A DNA stretch of 64,000 bases from Natronorubrum aibiense (GTDB lineage Archaea > Halobacteriota > Halobacteria > Halobacteriales > Natrialbaceae), in the NCBI RefSeq assembly GCF_009392895.1, contig NZ_CP045488.1, positions 434,001-498,000 on the forward strand, written 5' to 3'. The notes under the pieces are model-generated. The model did not search any database, was not told the DNA's origin, and saw only the letters and a list, made by a program, of their open reading frames with translations. Numbering within the stretch: the first letter of the stretch is position 1; every line of letters begins with the position of its first letter. Below are positions 26,092 to 35,019 of this stretch, piece after piece. The position numbers and the translations under genes are program-made.

Positions 26092-27198
26092 CTACGCGTC
26101 GACCGTCGACTCGACCGTCACCAGCGCCGTCTCGCCTGCCTCGTCGTGCTCGCAGTCGAGCCGTGCGCCGAACGTTTCGAGGAGGTCACAGCTCGTGGCG
26201 ACGTGGTCCGTGAGCGCAGGCACACGCAGTCGTCCGCCCTCGAGCGCGAGGTAGACGAGCAGCTGATCGGCCATGTGGTGGTCGACCGGCGGCGCGCGCT
26301 CGCCCGTGCGTTCGAGGAACCGGTTTGCGGCGTCGGCGGCGTCCTCGCCGACGCGTTCGGCTGGCGTGCCCCGTTCGCCGAGTGCCGACCAGCCCGCGAT
26401 GCCGGTTCCGTGATCGAGTCGGAGCACGATCGCCGACCCCGGCGATGGGCTCGATACAGTGGATTCGCGGCGCTCGGTGAGTTCGATCCCGGTGTCCTCG
26501 AGCGACAGTCGCTCGAGCGCGCCTGCGGCCTGCCGGTGAGCCACGTCGCGGTCCGCGAGCGACGCCGACTCGACCGAGTAGAGCCGGATCTCAGCGGGCG
26601 AGCCGCGCTCGCCGAGGTCGATCGGCTCGAGGTTCGAGGGCGCGAGATGCAGCGTCGCTCGACCGCCGCCGTTGGGATAGAACCCGCGCCGGTCGACGTC
26701 GCAGGCGGCGGTGAGACCGAACCGGCGGAGCAGTGGGAGTTTGACGTTACGGAAGTAGTCGAGCGGCGGCGACCACTTGACATCCGTCCCACCGGTGACC
26801 GTCACCGAAAGCTGCGAGTCGAGCACCGACGCGAGCGGCAGGAGGGTATCGAACAGCAGCGTCACGCTGCCGGCGGTCCCGATGTCGACGGCGTACTCCC
26901 CACCCGGAAGATGGCCGCGCTCTTGCCCACGCCAGCCCGTCGCATCCGTCGTCGATTCGAGGGCGGGATCGAACTCGATCGTCTCCGCGCCGAGTTCCGC
27001 TCCCGACACGTCGGCATCACAGAGCTCGGCCATCGTCTCGAGGACGGCCAGATGCTGGTGAGCCAGCCCGGGGGTCGGTCGATTTCCGCGGACGTGCTCG
27101 AGGCGAACGGGCACATTCTCCAGGACCGACAGGGTCAGCGCGGTCCGGACGAACTGGCCGCCCGCTTCCGAGCCGTCGAGTTCGCGTACGGCGGTCAT
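26092..27198 (-). CDS. rtcA: RNA 3-prime-terminal phosphate cyclase
   Basis: A 368-residue RtcA that converts RNA 3-prime phosphates to 2-prime,3-prime-cyclic phosphates through an enzyme-AMP intermediate. The catalytic His lies in VDHHMADQLLVYLAL near residue 305, and GGQFVRTALTLSVLE at the N-terminus and GTAGSVTLLFDTLLP are family signatures. The frame is open to 27333, but ATG 27198 gives MTAVRELDGSEAGGQ as in other family members. It is divergent from an MFS transporter. RtcB is not in the window. Confidence 0.94.
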   Translation of the reverse strand: MTAVRELDGSEAGGQFVRTALTLSVLENVPVRLEHVRGNRPTPGLAHQHLAVLETMAELCDADVSGAELGAETIEFDPALESTTDATGWRGQERGHLPGGEYAVDIGTAGSVTLLFDTLLPLASVLDSQLSVTVTGGTDVKWSPPLDYFRNVKLPLLRRFGLTAACDVDRRGFYPNGGGRATLHLAPSNLEPIDLGERGSPAEIRLYSVESASLADRDVAHRQAAGALERLSLEDTGIELTERRESTVSSPSPGSAIVLRLDHGTGIAGWSALGERGTPAERVGEDAADAANRFLERTGERAPPVDHHMADQLLVYLALEGGRLRVPALTDHVATSCDLLETFGARLDCEHDEAGETALVTVESTVDA

Positions 27199-27311
27199 AG
27201 CAATCGGTACGACCTCGAGTGTCCTACCGTTGGTGGTGTCGGCGGTACAGCGGGGTTCCCAGCGTGCCGCTTGGCCAAGTTTTTCAGTCACACACAAGGG
27301 AGTGTCAGCGA

Positions 27312-28643
27312 ATGCGACTGTGGACGGATCCACTCAGACGGCGGTGGCTCCTCTGGGCAACACTGAGCGGCTGCTTCTTGCTGGTTAACGTCAACCGACT
27401 CTCCACTGCAGTGCTCTCCGAGAATCTCATGGCGGCCTTCGAGATGACTGGCACGCAACTGGGGACGCTGCACGCGATCTTCTTCTGGGTGTACGCGTTC
27501 ATGCAGATTCCGACGGGTATCTTCGCCGACCGGGTCGGTCCCCGATTGACGGCCGCGGCCGGCGCAGTCGTGATGAACGTCGGCGTCGTCTGGTTTGCGT
27601 TCGCAGACGGCTACCTCACGGCGGTGTTCGGTCGCGGCCTCATCGGTCTCGGCGGGAGCGTCATCTTCGTTTGTGTCCTCCGGTTTTGTGCCAACTGGTA
27701 CCGCGCCGACGAGTTCGCGACGATGAGCGGCGTGACGTTCGCCGTCGCCGGCTTCGGCGGCGTCTTTGCGACGACACCGCTCGCGCTGGCTGTCGAGGCG
27801 TTTGGCTGGCGATCGACAGTCAGCTTGATCGGCGTCGTCGGTCTCGCGATGGGCGTTCTCGCCTTCGTCTTCGTCCGCGATACGCCGGTCGATGCCGGCT
27901 TTGAGCCGCTCGAGGGCGTCCCGGGACAGGAGACACTCACGAACGCACAACTCGCACACCACCTCTCGAGCGCGCTCCGGGACCGCTGGATCTGGGTCGT
28001 GTCCGTCATGTTGTTCTGTTTGACCGGGGTGAACCTCACCCTGTTCGGGCTCTGGGGTGTGCCCTATGTCGTCCAGACCTACGACGTCTCGGTGACGTAC
28101 GCCTCGACGCTCACCCTACTCGGCGGTGTCGGCCAGATGATCGGTCCACCGGCGGTCGGCTGGCTGTCAGATCGGCTCGAGAGCAGGGTCGAGTTGATGG
28201 TTGCCGGCGGCGCGTGTTACGTCGTCTGTCTCGCCCTGATCGCGATCACCGGAAACCCGCCGCTGTTGGTCGTCGCCGTGGTGTTCCTGCTGGCCGGAGT
28301 CATGCTCGGGACGTTCGTCCTCGGCTACCCGGTCGTCAAGGAACGCCACCCGAGCAGCGCCAGCGGCATCTCGACTGGGACGGTCAACGGCGCATCTTTC
28401 TTCGGTGCAGCACTCCTCCCGACTGCGATGGGCTGGGTGCTCGACGCCTACTGGACCGGCGACCTCGTCGGCGGCGTTCGCGTGTACACGGAAACCGGCT
28501 ACCGGCTCGCGTTCGCCATTGCGACCGCCGCCGGCGCGATCGCTTTCTGCTGTACGCTCTGGCTGTACTGGCAGGAGCGCACGACGATGACAGACACTGG
28601 AACGCCGAGTCTCGAGGGCACAAGCGGGGAGACGAGCGAATAG
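27312..28643 (+). CDS. MFS transporter
   Basis: A 443-residue major facilitator with about 12 predicted membrane helices. The motif between helices 2 and 3, GIFADRVGPRLT, is the MFS signature (GxxxDRxGxR), with a similar copy WLSDRLESR between helices 8 and 9. The family resembles NNP/OPA-type carriers and organic-acid or sugar-phosphate transporters; no substrate motif is decisive. ATG 27312 starts just before the first helix and is chosen over upstream starts. Divergent from rtcA, convergent with mutL. Confidence 0.9.
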   Translation: MRLWTDPLRRRWLLWATLSGCFLLVNVNRLSTAVLSENLMAAFEMTGTQLGTLHAIFFWVYAFMQIPTGIFADRVGPRLTAAAGAVVMNVGVVWFAFADGYLTAVFGRGLIGLGGSVIFVCVLRFCANWYRADEFATMSGVTFAVAGFGGVFATTPLALAVEAFGWRSTVSLIGVVGLAMGVLAFVFVRDTPVDAGFEPLEGVPGQETLTNAQLAHHLSSALRDRWIWVVSVMLFCLTGVNLTLFGLWGVPYVVQTYDVSVTYASTLTLLGGVGQMIGPPAVGWLSDRLESRVELMVAGGACYVVCLALIAITGNPPLLVVAVVFLLAGVMLGTFVLGYPVVKERHPSSASGISTGTVNGASFFGAALLPTAMGWVLDAYWTGDLVGGVRVYTETGYRLAFAIATAAGAIAFCCTLWLYWQERTTMTDTGTPSLEGTSGETSE

Positions 28644-28684
28644 CAGCGCGCACCTATCGAACCGCGACGGGCCTTGAGCGCGAG

Positions 28685-30895
28685 TTATCCGCTGTGACCG
28701 GGATAGTCCCGCTCGAACCGATCCTCGATCTCCGCCGCGTCGAACTCGACGAGCACCGGGCGGCCGTGCGGGCAAGCATAGGGGTTCGCACAGTCGTCTA
28801 ACGCCTCGAGGAGGTCGACCACCGATCCCTCCGTCAGCGACGTGTTCCCGGTGATCGACGGGTAACAGGCCAGATCGCCGAGAAAGTCGTCGGCCAGCGC
28901 GTCGACCGTCTCGGCACCCGACTCCCGGTCGCCCTCGACGAACGACGAGAGGACGTCCCGCAGGCGTTCGGGTTCGATAGTCTCCTCGAGCACCGCGGGT
29001 ACCGTCGTCACGGCGACCGTTCGGTCGTCGATCCGGTCGGCGTAGAATCCGAGCCGGGAGAGGGCCTCTCGGTAGCTCTCGAACGCTTCGGCCTCGACAG
29101 CGGTCAACTCGAGTTCGACCGGCGAGGCCAGCGCCTGTGCGGCGGGGTCGTCGGCGAAGGCCTGCTGCAGCCGCTCGTAGTTGACCCGCTCGTCGGCGGC
29201 ATGCTGGTCGATCAACACGAGGCCGTCGGCCGTCTCGCAGACGAGGTAGGTGTCGTCGTACTGGCCCAACACGCGCAACGACGGCAACGAGTCGAACGCG
29301 GTCTCGTCGCCGGTCGCGGCCTCGCCCGTGAGCGTCCGCTGTTCGGTTGCAGCGTCGAACTTGCGACCCGGGCGAACGCCGCTCGAGTCGCTTTCTGACG
29401 AGGTGCGCTCGTCGCTCGAGCGAGCCGCGTCGCGATCGCGGGTGCTCGACTCGCGTATCGAGGCGGCGGACGCCGTCGGTCGGTCACGACCGGTATCGAT
29501 CGTCGACTGGCTGTCGGGCGGTCTGGACGTCGACTCGTCGCCGTGGGAAGAGCGACTCGAGGATGATGTCGCTGCTGTCGACTCGCTCGCGTCTGGCGAT
29601 GCTGTCGTCCCACCCGTCTCCGTACCGCCCGAATCGGAACCCGTCGGAGTCTCACTCTCACTTGAGGCGTCGCCAGCCGAAGCAGTGTCAGCCGTCGGCT
29701 CCGGGAGGTCGTCACCGGTCGTGTCGTCCGCACTCGAGAGCGGCTCTTGTGGGGGCTCGTCGCTCGATGCCCTGTCGCCGCCTCGAGCCGTTCCGGGCTC
29801 GAGTCGCGCCTCGCCGGGAGCCGACCGACCACGAGGGGCGCGCGATCGAAGGAGGCCGTGCTCGAGCAGCGCCGATTCGACGGCGGCGTCGACCTGCCGG
29901 CGGACGGCGTCGTCATCGTCGAAGCGAACCTCCCGTTTGCGCGGGTGGACGTTGATGTCGACGGCGTCGCCGGGCACCTCGAGAAAGAGCGTGACGAACG
30001 GATACCGGTCGCCGCCGAGTTGGGTTCCGTAGGCACCCATGATCCCCTCGCGAATCGCGTCGGCGGTGACGGCGCGACCGTTGACGTAGGTGGCGAGATA
30101 CTCCCGACTCGAGCGATTAGTTTCGGGGTGAGAGACGAGTCCGGAAACGGACTCGAGGGGGCCGGGTGGCAGTTCGTCGGCGTCGACCTCGACGGGGATC
30201 ATCGCAGAGGCGACCTCGCGGCCGTAGACCGACAGGACGGCGGCCTGCAGGTCGCCCTGTCCCGTCGTTGAGAACACCTCACGACCGTCGTGAGTCAGGG
30301 AGACGGCCACGTCAGGGTTCGCGAGCGCGTAGCGAGTGACGACGCGGTTGACGTGGGCAAACTCCGTCGCCGTCGTCTTGAGGAACTTCCGGCGCGCGGG
30401 CGTATTGTAAAAAATGTCGTCAACCTCGACGATGGTGCCTGTGGGACAGCCCGTCGGCTCGACACTCGTTACGTCGCCGCCCTCGTAGACGAGTTTCGTG
30501 CCCGCGCCGTCGGCGTTTTGGGGCCGGGACTGGATCGTCAGCCGCGAGACGGAACCGATAGTGTGCAGCGCCTCCCCGCGAAAGCCGAGCGTGGCGACGC
30601 CCGAGGTGAGATCCTCGAGGCCCTCGATCTTGCTCGTCGTGTGCTGGCGAACGGCGGCCCGAAGGTCGGCCTCGCTCATGCCCGCGCCGTCGTCCGCGAC
30701 GCGGATCGATTCGGTGCCGCCCTCCTCGACGGAGACATCGACGCTCGAGGCGTCGGCGTCGAGGCTGTTCTCGACGAGTTCTTTCACCGCGCTGGCGGGG
30801 CGTTCGACGACCTCACCGGCTGCGATGCGGGCGACGGTGTCCTCGTCGAGCTGGTGGATGTCCGTGTCTGCTCGCTGGTCGTCGGTGCGGGTCAT
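28685..30895 (-). CDS. mutL: DNA mismatch repair protein MutL
   Basis: A 736-residue MutL. The GHKL ATPase has KELVENSLDADA, DDGAGM and TLGFRGEAL motifs in the first 110 residues. A Ser/Thr/Asp/Glu-rich linker, about residues 345-545, is much longer than in bacteria. The C-terminal domain has DQHAADERVNYERL, the DQHA(x)2E(x)4E-type endonuclease metal motif, and ACPHGRP, another endonuclease signature, so it should nick DNA itself. A MutS gene lies about 15 kb away, on the same strand. Long S/T/D linkers are typical for haloarchaeal MutL. Confidence 0.97.
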   Translation of the reverse strand: MTRTDDQRADTDIHQLDEDTVARIAAGEVVERPASAVKELVENSLDADASSVDVSVEEGGTESIRVADDGAGMSEADLRAAVRQHTTSKIEGLEDLTSGVATLGFRGEALHTIGSVSRLTIQSRPQNADGAGTKLVYEGGDVTSVEPTGCPTGTIVEVDDIFYNTPARRKFLKTTATEFAHVNRVVTRYALANPDVAVSLTHDGREVFSTTGQGDLQAAVLSVYGREVASAMIPVEVDADELPPGPLESVSGLVSHPETNRSSREYLATYVNGRAVTADAIREGIMGAYGTQLGGDRYPFVTLFLEVPGDAVDINVHPRKREVRFDDDDAVRRQVDAAVESALLEHGLLRSRAPRGRSAPGEARLEPGTARGGDRASSDEPPQEPLSSADDTTGDDLPEPTADTASAGDASSESETPTGSDSGGTETGGTTASPDASESTAATSSSSRSSHGDESTSRPPDSQSTIDTGRDRPTASAASIRESSTRDRDAARSSDERTSSESDSSGVRPGRKFDAATEQRTLTGEAATGDETAFDSLPSLRVLGQYDDTYLVCETADGLVLIDQHAADERVNYERLQQAFADDPAAQALASPVELELTAVEAEAFESYREALSRLGFYADRIDDRTVAVTTVPAVLEETIEPERLRDVLSSFVEGDRESGAETVDALADDFLGDLACYPSITGNTSLTEGSVVDLLEALDDCANPYACPHGRPVLVEFDAAEIEDRFERDYPGHSG

Positions 30896-31158
30896 GGCTC
30901 GCTCCGCTCGAGGTCGGCACGGTCGTGAACGTCGGAATCGGGACGTGTGCCGGTCATTCGTAGTCGATCCGGTCGGTCAGCCGTCGATCGCCCGTCGCGT
31001 CCGATCGTTCGATGCATGCGTTTTCGGTAGTGGTCAACCGAAGTTAAACTGTGGATTACTGATCGAACACGGTTTGTGGTGCCGGTAGCCGCTTCAGTCG
31101 ATTCGGACCGACTGGCTGTCGTGAGCACACCCGAGTCGCGCCATCGACGACAGTCCAG

Positions 31159-32673
31159 TTACGACGTGGTCCACGCTCGAGTCTCGCCGTCGACGACGAC
31201 CTCCGTCCCGACGTCGTCGAAGGTGACGCCGCCGTAGGCGACGCTGCTTCCGGGTCCCGAGTAGATGCCCGCAGTGCCACAGTCCGCCGCCCGGGCGGTC
31301 GTGAGCGTCGCATCGACGTTGTCTCTGAATCGGAACGCTTGATGGTCCGCGCCTTTCGCCGTGACGTTGGTCAGTTTGAGGTCGTCCATATCGTCGAAGA
31401 TGATCGCGTTCGTGAACGCACCGTCGACGACGACGTTCGAGAGCGCGGCGCTGGCGAAACCGGACGCGTACAGTCCCGATCCGGACGCCAGCTCGCTGTC
31501 GTCGGTCCGGATCGTGACGTTGTCGATGGTCAACGCCCGCCGGCCGTCCTCGAGGTGGCCGATCGAGATTCCTCGCGCGTTCTCGAGACACGAGACGCCA
31601 TCGATGGTCAAATCGTCGACCAGTTCGTCGGGGTCGACCCTGATCGCCGAGTGCTGACAGCCGGAGATGTAGCCGTCTTTGATCGTGATCGAGTCGTTGC
31701 TTCCGCGATGGAGGTGGACGCCGTAATCGGGGTCGTTCGTCGGATCGATCTCGAAATTCTTCAGCGTGCAGTTCGTGCTCGGCGTGTCGTCGCCCGCGAC
31801 GAGTGTATCGTGTTTACCGTTCCAGACGCTGTTCCAAGCAGTTCCCGGCTGTTGGCTGTCGAACTGCACCGGCGCATCCGAGTTCCCTGCGCCACCACAT
31901 GTCGCCCAGAAGCCGTCGATGACGACGTTCTTGCACGATACGACGTCGATGTGATGATAGTAGACGGCATCGCCGTAGATCCGTTCCAGCCGAACGTTTT
32001 CCGCGTGGGCGGGCATGATACCCGTCGCGTTCGGCGCATCGATCCGAACGTCACAGACCGCCCAGTTCGACGCGCCACCGTAGCCCGATTCGTCGTAGCC
32101 CCGATTCGAGAGGAGGGCCCGTCCCTCCTCTCCGTCGGGCCGTGGCCCCTCGAAAACCGTCGCCCGACCCGCACCACGCACGATCGTCTCGTCTCCGATC
32201 AGCGGCGTCCGCTCCAAGAGATAGCGCCCGGGCGGGAAGTAGACGATCCCGCCGCCGGCCTCGGCGACCGTCTCGAGGAGGTCGTGTACGTCCTGACCAA
32301 CCTCGGTCGTGCCGTCGCCCTCGATCCCGTGGGCCTCGACGTTCCACACCGGGGTCTCTTCGGTCCGCGCGTGGACGAGCTGTGCCGCCTCGAAGCGTGC
32401 CGCCTCGAAGTGGCTCGTCCCCGGCACCGGCTGGTCGGGGCTACCGCGGCCGCTGAAGTACGTCCAGTCGCTGCTCTCGGCGTCCCAGCGCCAGGTAATC
32501 CCCTGATCGGTCGCGTGGTAGAGTTCGTCGTCGTACTCTCCCTCGGCCGGTCGCTCGGTGATCGGGCCGCGGACGATCGCGTGTTCGTCCACCGCCTCGA
32601 CCGTGTCGGTGTGATCCCACTCGTCGCCCCGTTCGTACGTGCCGAGCCCGAGTCGCGGTGTTCGATCAGCCAT
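31159..32673 (-). CDS. right-handed beta-helix (pectate lyase superfamily-type) protein
   Basis: A 504-residue protein with two parts. Residues about 1-95 start MADRTPRLGLGTYERGDEWD and resemble the N-terminal region of structural or carbohydrate-binding proteins; residues about 115-500 form a right-handed parallel beta-helix with repeated NVTI/NVVVDG/ISGCQHSAI strands. VYFPPGRYLL is the Pectate_lyase_3 signature. Catalytic acids cannot be assigned, so hydrolase, lyase and tail-spike-like binding remain open. There is no signal peptide. The gene lies 2 bp after a 54-codon Tat-signal lipoprotein gene, so the two form one operon. Confidence 0.88.
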   Translation of the reverse strand: MADRTPRLGLGTYERGDEWDHTDTVEAVDEHAIVRGPITERPAEGEYDDELYHATDQGITWRWDAESSDWTYFSGRGSPDQPVPGTSHFEAARFEAAQLVHARTEETPVWNVEAHGIEGDGTTEVGQDVHDLLETVAEAGGGIVYFPPGRYLLERTPLIGDETIVRGAGRATVFEGPRPDGEEGRALLSNRGYDESGYGGASNWAVCDVRIDAPNATGIMPAHAENVRLERIYGDAVYYHHIDVVSCKNVVIDGFWATCGGAGNSDAPVQFDSQQPGTAWNSVWNGKHDTLVAGDDTPSTNCTLKNFEIDPTNDPDYGVHLHRGSNDSITIKDGYISGCQHSAIRVDPDELVDDLTIDGVSCLENARGISIGHLEDGRRALTIDNVTIRTDDSELASGSGLYASGFASAALSNVVVDGAFTNAIIFDDMDDLKLTNVTAKGADHQAFRFRDNVDATLTTARAADCGTAGIYSGPGSSVAYGGVTFDDVGTEVVVDGETRAWTTS

Positions 32674-32675
32674 GG

Positions 32676-32840
32676 CTACTCAGTCCCGTATCCACGTCCG
32701 TACGCCAGTCCATAGAGGGCGGCCGGTGTCTCCTCAGCAGGCGTCTCCGTCAGTTCGTCGGCCGTACTTCCCGCGACCGTCACGCACCCAGCGGAGATTG
32801 TGGCGAGGACGTCCCGTCGCCGGAGCCCTGTACCGTTCAT
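32676..32840 (-). CDS. small Tat-signal lipoprotein-like peptide
   Basis: A 54-residue reading frame. A twin-arginine signal (RRRDVLATI) is followed by a lipobox-like ISAGC with Cys at residue 18, then a short acidic and Pro-rich mature part ending YGLAYGRGYGTE. The TATA-like TTTTATG at 32864-32870 is 27 bp before the ATG, so the transcript is leaderless and this is the first gene of the operon. It lies 2 bp before the beta-helix gene. Its mature part of about 36 residues is too small for an enzyme; it may be an anchor or scaffold (inference). Confidence 0.7.
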   Translation of the reverse strand: MNGTGLRRRDVLATISAGCVTVAGSTADELTETPAEETPAALYGLAYGRGYGTE

Positions 32841-33024
32841 AGTAGCATCATATTTCGGGACTGCATAAAAATGATCATAGAACGGTCAGATTGACAGTAG
32901 TTCCCATGGCGCTGCCGACCAGCCTCTCGTCTCGAGGATGTCGCCGACGGCCTCGAGTCAGTGGAACAGTCAATAGGTGGTCCAGTGTCGGTCATTGAGT
33001 CACCGTTCACCCGCGATAAAAATA

Positions 33025-33918
33025 TTAGTTTGCTGGCAGAAGCAGGTCGTCGACGGCGCTGCCGATCGCCGCCCGCTCGTCCGCGGGCACGGAGACGAGC
33101 GGCGGTCGAACGGAATCGGTCGGGAGTAGGCCGCGGTACTCGAGTGCAGTTTTCGTCGCCGGCGCGAAGCCGTAGCTGGCACAGGCGTCGAACAACGGAG
33201 CGATGGCGTCTTGTAACTCCTCGCCGCGCTCGGCGTCGAACGTGTCGTACAGTTCGGCGTACGCCTCGGGGACGACGTTCGACAACGCGTTCAGCCCGCC
33301 GTCGGCACCCATTCGGAGTGCAGGGACGAGCAGCGCGTCGTACCCCTGCAGCATGAGGAACTCCTCGGGCGTCTGCCGGAGGACGGAGAGGAAGTACTCG
33401 AGGTCGCCGCTCGAATCTTTCAGCCCGATGATGTCGTCGTGGGTGGCGACGGCCGTGAGCGTCTCCGGTTCTATGCGCCCGCCCGTACAGACCGGGATGT
33501 TGTAGAGCAACACGGGGAGCGGAGATTGGTCAGCAACCTGCTCGAGGAATTGCCGATTACCGGCGGGATCGTTCGCCGTATGGAAGTACGGCGGCGTGAC
33601 GACCGCGGCGTCGGCACCGGCGTCGGCTGCGTCCTCGGTGTACGCGACTGCCTCGGCGACGCTCGTCGCGGCCGCGCCGGCGAGCACTGGCACCTCGCCG
33701 CCGGCGTGTTCGACCGCGAGTTCGTGGACGTGCCGTCGTTCCTCGCGTGTGAGACTGGCGAACTCACCAGTCGTGCCACAGGGAAAGACGCCGTCGATCC
33801 CGTGCTCGAGAAGGTGTTCGAGGGTGGCGACGAACGCGTCGTCGTCGATCTCGCCCGCGTCGTCGAACGGCGTGACGACCGGACAGGTGATGCCAGAGAG
33901 TGCGTGGTGGAGTTCCAT
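33025..33918 (-). CDS. DapA/KDG-aldolase family (dihydrodipicolinate synthase-like) enzyme
   Basis: A 297-residue (alpha/beta)8-barrel of the DHDPS/NAL family, which forms a Schiff base at a lysine and cleaves or condenses 2-keto acids. The pyruvate-binding GTTGEFASL, the YNIPV Tyr and the Schiff-base Lys in IGLKDSSGD are intact. The linkage with an SDR gene rather than lysine-biosynthesis genes argues for a catabolic role, such as a 2-keto-3-deoxy sugar acid aldolase or dehydratase. Substrate is unknown. The SDR lies 45 bp upstream on the same strand. Confidence 0.9.
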   Translation of the reverse strand: MELHHALSGITCPVVTPFDDAGEIDDDAFVATLEHLLEHGIDGVFPCGTTGEFASLTREERRHVHELAVEHAGGEVPVLAGAAATSVAEAVAYTEDAADAGADAAVVTPPYFHTANDPAGNRQFLEQVADQSPLPVLLYNIPVCTGGRIEPETLTAVATHDDIIGLKDSSGDLEYFLSVLRQTPEEFLMLQGYDALLVPALRMGADGGLNALSNVVPEAYAELYDTFDAERGEELQDAIAPLFDACASYGFAPATKTALEYRGLLPTDSVRPPLVSVPADERAAIGSAVDDLLLPAN

Positions 33919-33963
33919 ACCACGATACTATCGCGGTGGCCGCAAAAGCGTACCTGCTCGTCG

Positions 33964-34761
33964 TTACTCGAGGCCTAGTCCCTGCGACATCGAGTTCCCG
34001 GCCCGCGGGACGCCTTTGACCGTCACCGTCTCGCCAGTCATGAAGGAGGCGGCGGGACTCGAGAGGAACTGGACGACGTCGGCGATCTCCTCGGGATGGC
34101 CGATCCGGCGGTCAGTCTTCTCACGTGGGGGCATAGACTCGCTGTCGATACCGAGCGTCTCGGCGACGCCAGGGGTCTGGATCAGGCCGGGCGCGACGCA
34201 GTTGATGCGGACGCCGTCGTCGGCCCACTCGACGGCCAACGTCTCGGTCAGGCGGATGATCGCCGCCTTCGCAGCGCCGTAGTGGCTCTCGCCGGGGGCT
34301 GCGTGCTGGCCGTTCACACTCGAGAGCGTGATGATGACGCCGCCGTCGCCCTCGCGCATAACCTCGCCGGCGAGCTGGGCGCAGTGAACGGTGCTCGTGA
34401 GGTTGAGGTCGAGAATCGTCTCCCAGCCGTTCGCCGAGATGTCCTCAAAGGGGGCAACGAACTCGCCGCCGGCGTTGGTGACGAGGATGTCGATGTCGCC
34501 GAACGTCTCGACGGTCTCGTCGATCAACTGCTGGACCTGCTCTCGCTCGCGAACGTTACATTCGACGGCGAGTGCCTCGCCCGTGTCCTCATCGTCGTTG
34601 ATCCCCTCAGCCACCGGGCCGATACGATCCATCGATCGCGAGCAGATCGCCACGTTCGCGCCGCTCGCCGCGAGTGTTTCTGCGATCGCCCGACCGATTC
34701 CCTGACTTGCGCCGGTGACGATGGCCGTCTTCTCCGCCACGCCGTAGTCTGATTCGTGCAT
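33964..34761 (-). CDS. SDR family oxidoreductase
   Basis: A 265-residue classical SDR. The Rossmann motif TGASQGIG is at about residues 15-22, NAG at about 92-94, catalytic Ser in LSSVNG, and Tyr-x-x-x-Lys in HYGAAKAA. ATG 34761 is preferred over 34776 because the TATA-like ATAATACTATAG (34786-34797) is about 29 bp upstream. It likely forms an operon with the DapA-family enzyme, so a role in sugar or sugar-acid dehydrogenation is plausible (inference). The Ser-rich residue after beta-2 (CSRS) fits NADP use. Confidence 0.9.
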   Translation of the reverse strand: MHESDYGVAEKTAIVTGASQGIGRAIAETLAASGANVAICSRSMDRIGPVAEGINDDEDTGEALAVECNVREREQVQQLIDETVETFGDIDILVTNAGGEFVAPFEDISANGWETILDLNLTSTVHCAQLAGEVMREGDGGVIITLSSVNGQHAAPGESHYGAAKAAIIRLTETLAVEWADDGVRINCVAPGLIQTPGVAETLGIDSESMPPREKTDRRIGHPEEIADVVQFLSSPAASFMTGETVTVKGVPRAGNSMSQGLGLE

Positions 34762-34822
34762 GATGTTACCTCTCATCTATTCAACTATAGTATTATTGGT
34801 GGAAAGTAAACTCGAGAAATAT

Positions 34823-34835
34823 TGAACGCTGTTCA
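34823..34835. promoter_or_regulatory. inverted repeat upstream of the SDR/DapA-family operon
   Basis: TGAAC-gct-GTTCA, a perfect 5-bp-arm repeat, lies about 60 bp upstream of the predicted transcript start of the SDR gene. It may be an activator or repressor site. The arms are short, so confidence is low. Confidence 0.25.
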
Positions 34836-35019
34836 GTGCCGATGACATAATAGAAACCGATAGTCAACAACGCGAGCCACCCGACCGGCGGTCCCAGCCA
34901 CTCGCCGGTCACACCGTCGGCCAACACGATTCACATACCGATTGGACACAAACGGTCGTCATCTCCGGCGACGGGCCGTGAGATGCGATGGGGCGCGTAC
35001 TAATTGTTGTCCGACAGTA

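Noticed and set aside
26146-27366. A 406-codon frame opposite rtcA
   Set aside because: Arg/Ala/Glu-rich shadow frame; rtcA on the minus strand has all family motifs.
29380-29850. Low-complexity stretch that could look like a repeat or insertion
   Set aside because: It is in-frame and encodes the Ser/Thr/Asp-rich linker of MutL, usual in halophilic MutL.
31339-32715. A 458-codon frame opposite the beta-helix gene
   Set aside because: Shadow of the long minus-strand gene, with Arg/Val/Asp-rich composition and no recognisable domain.
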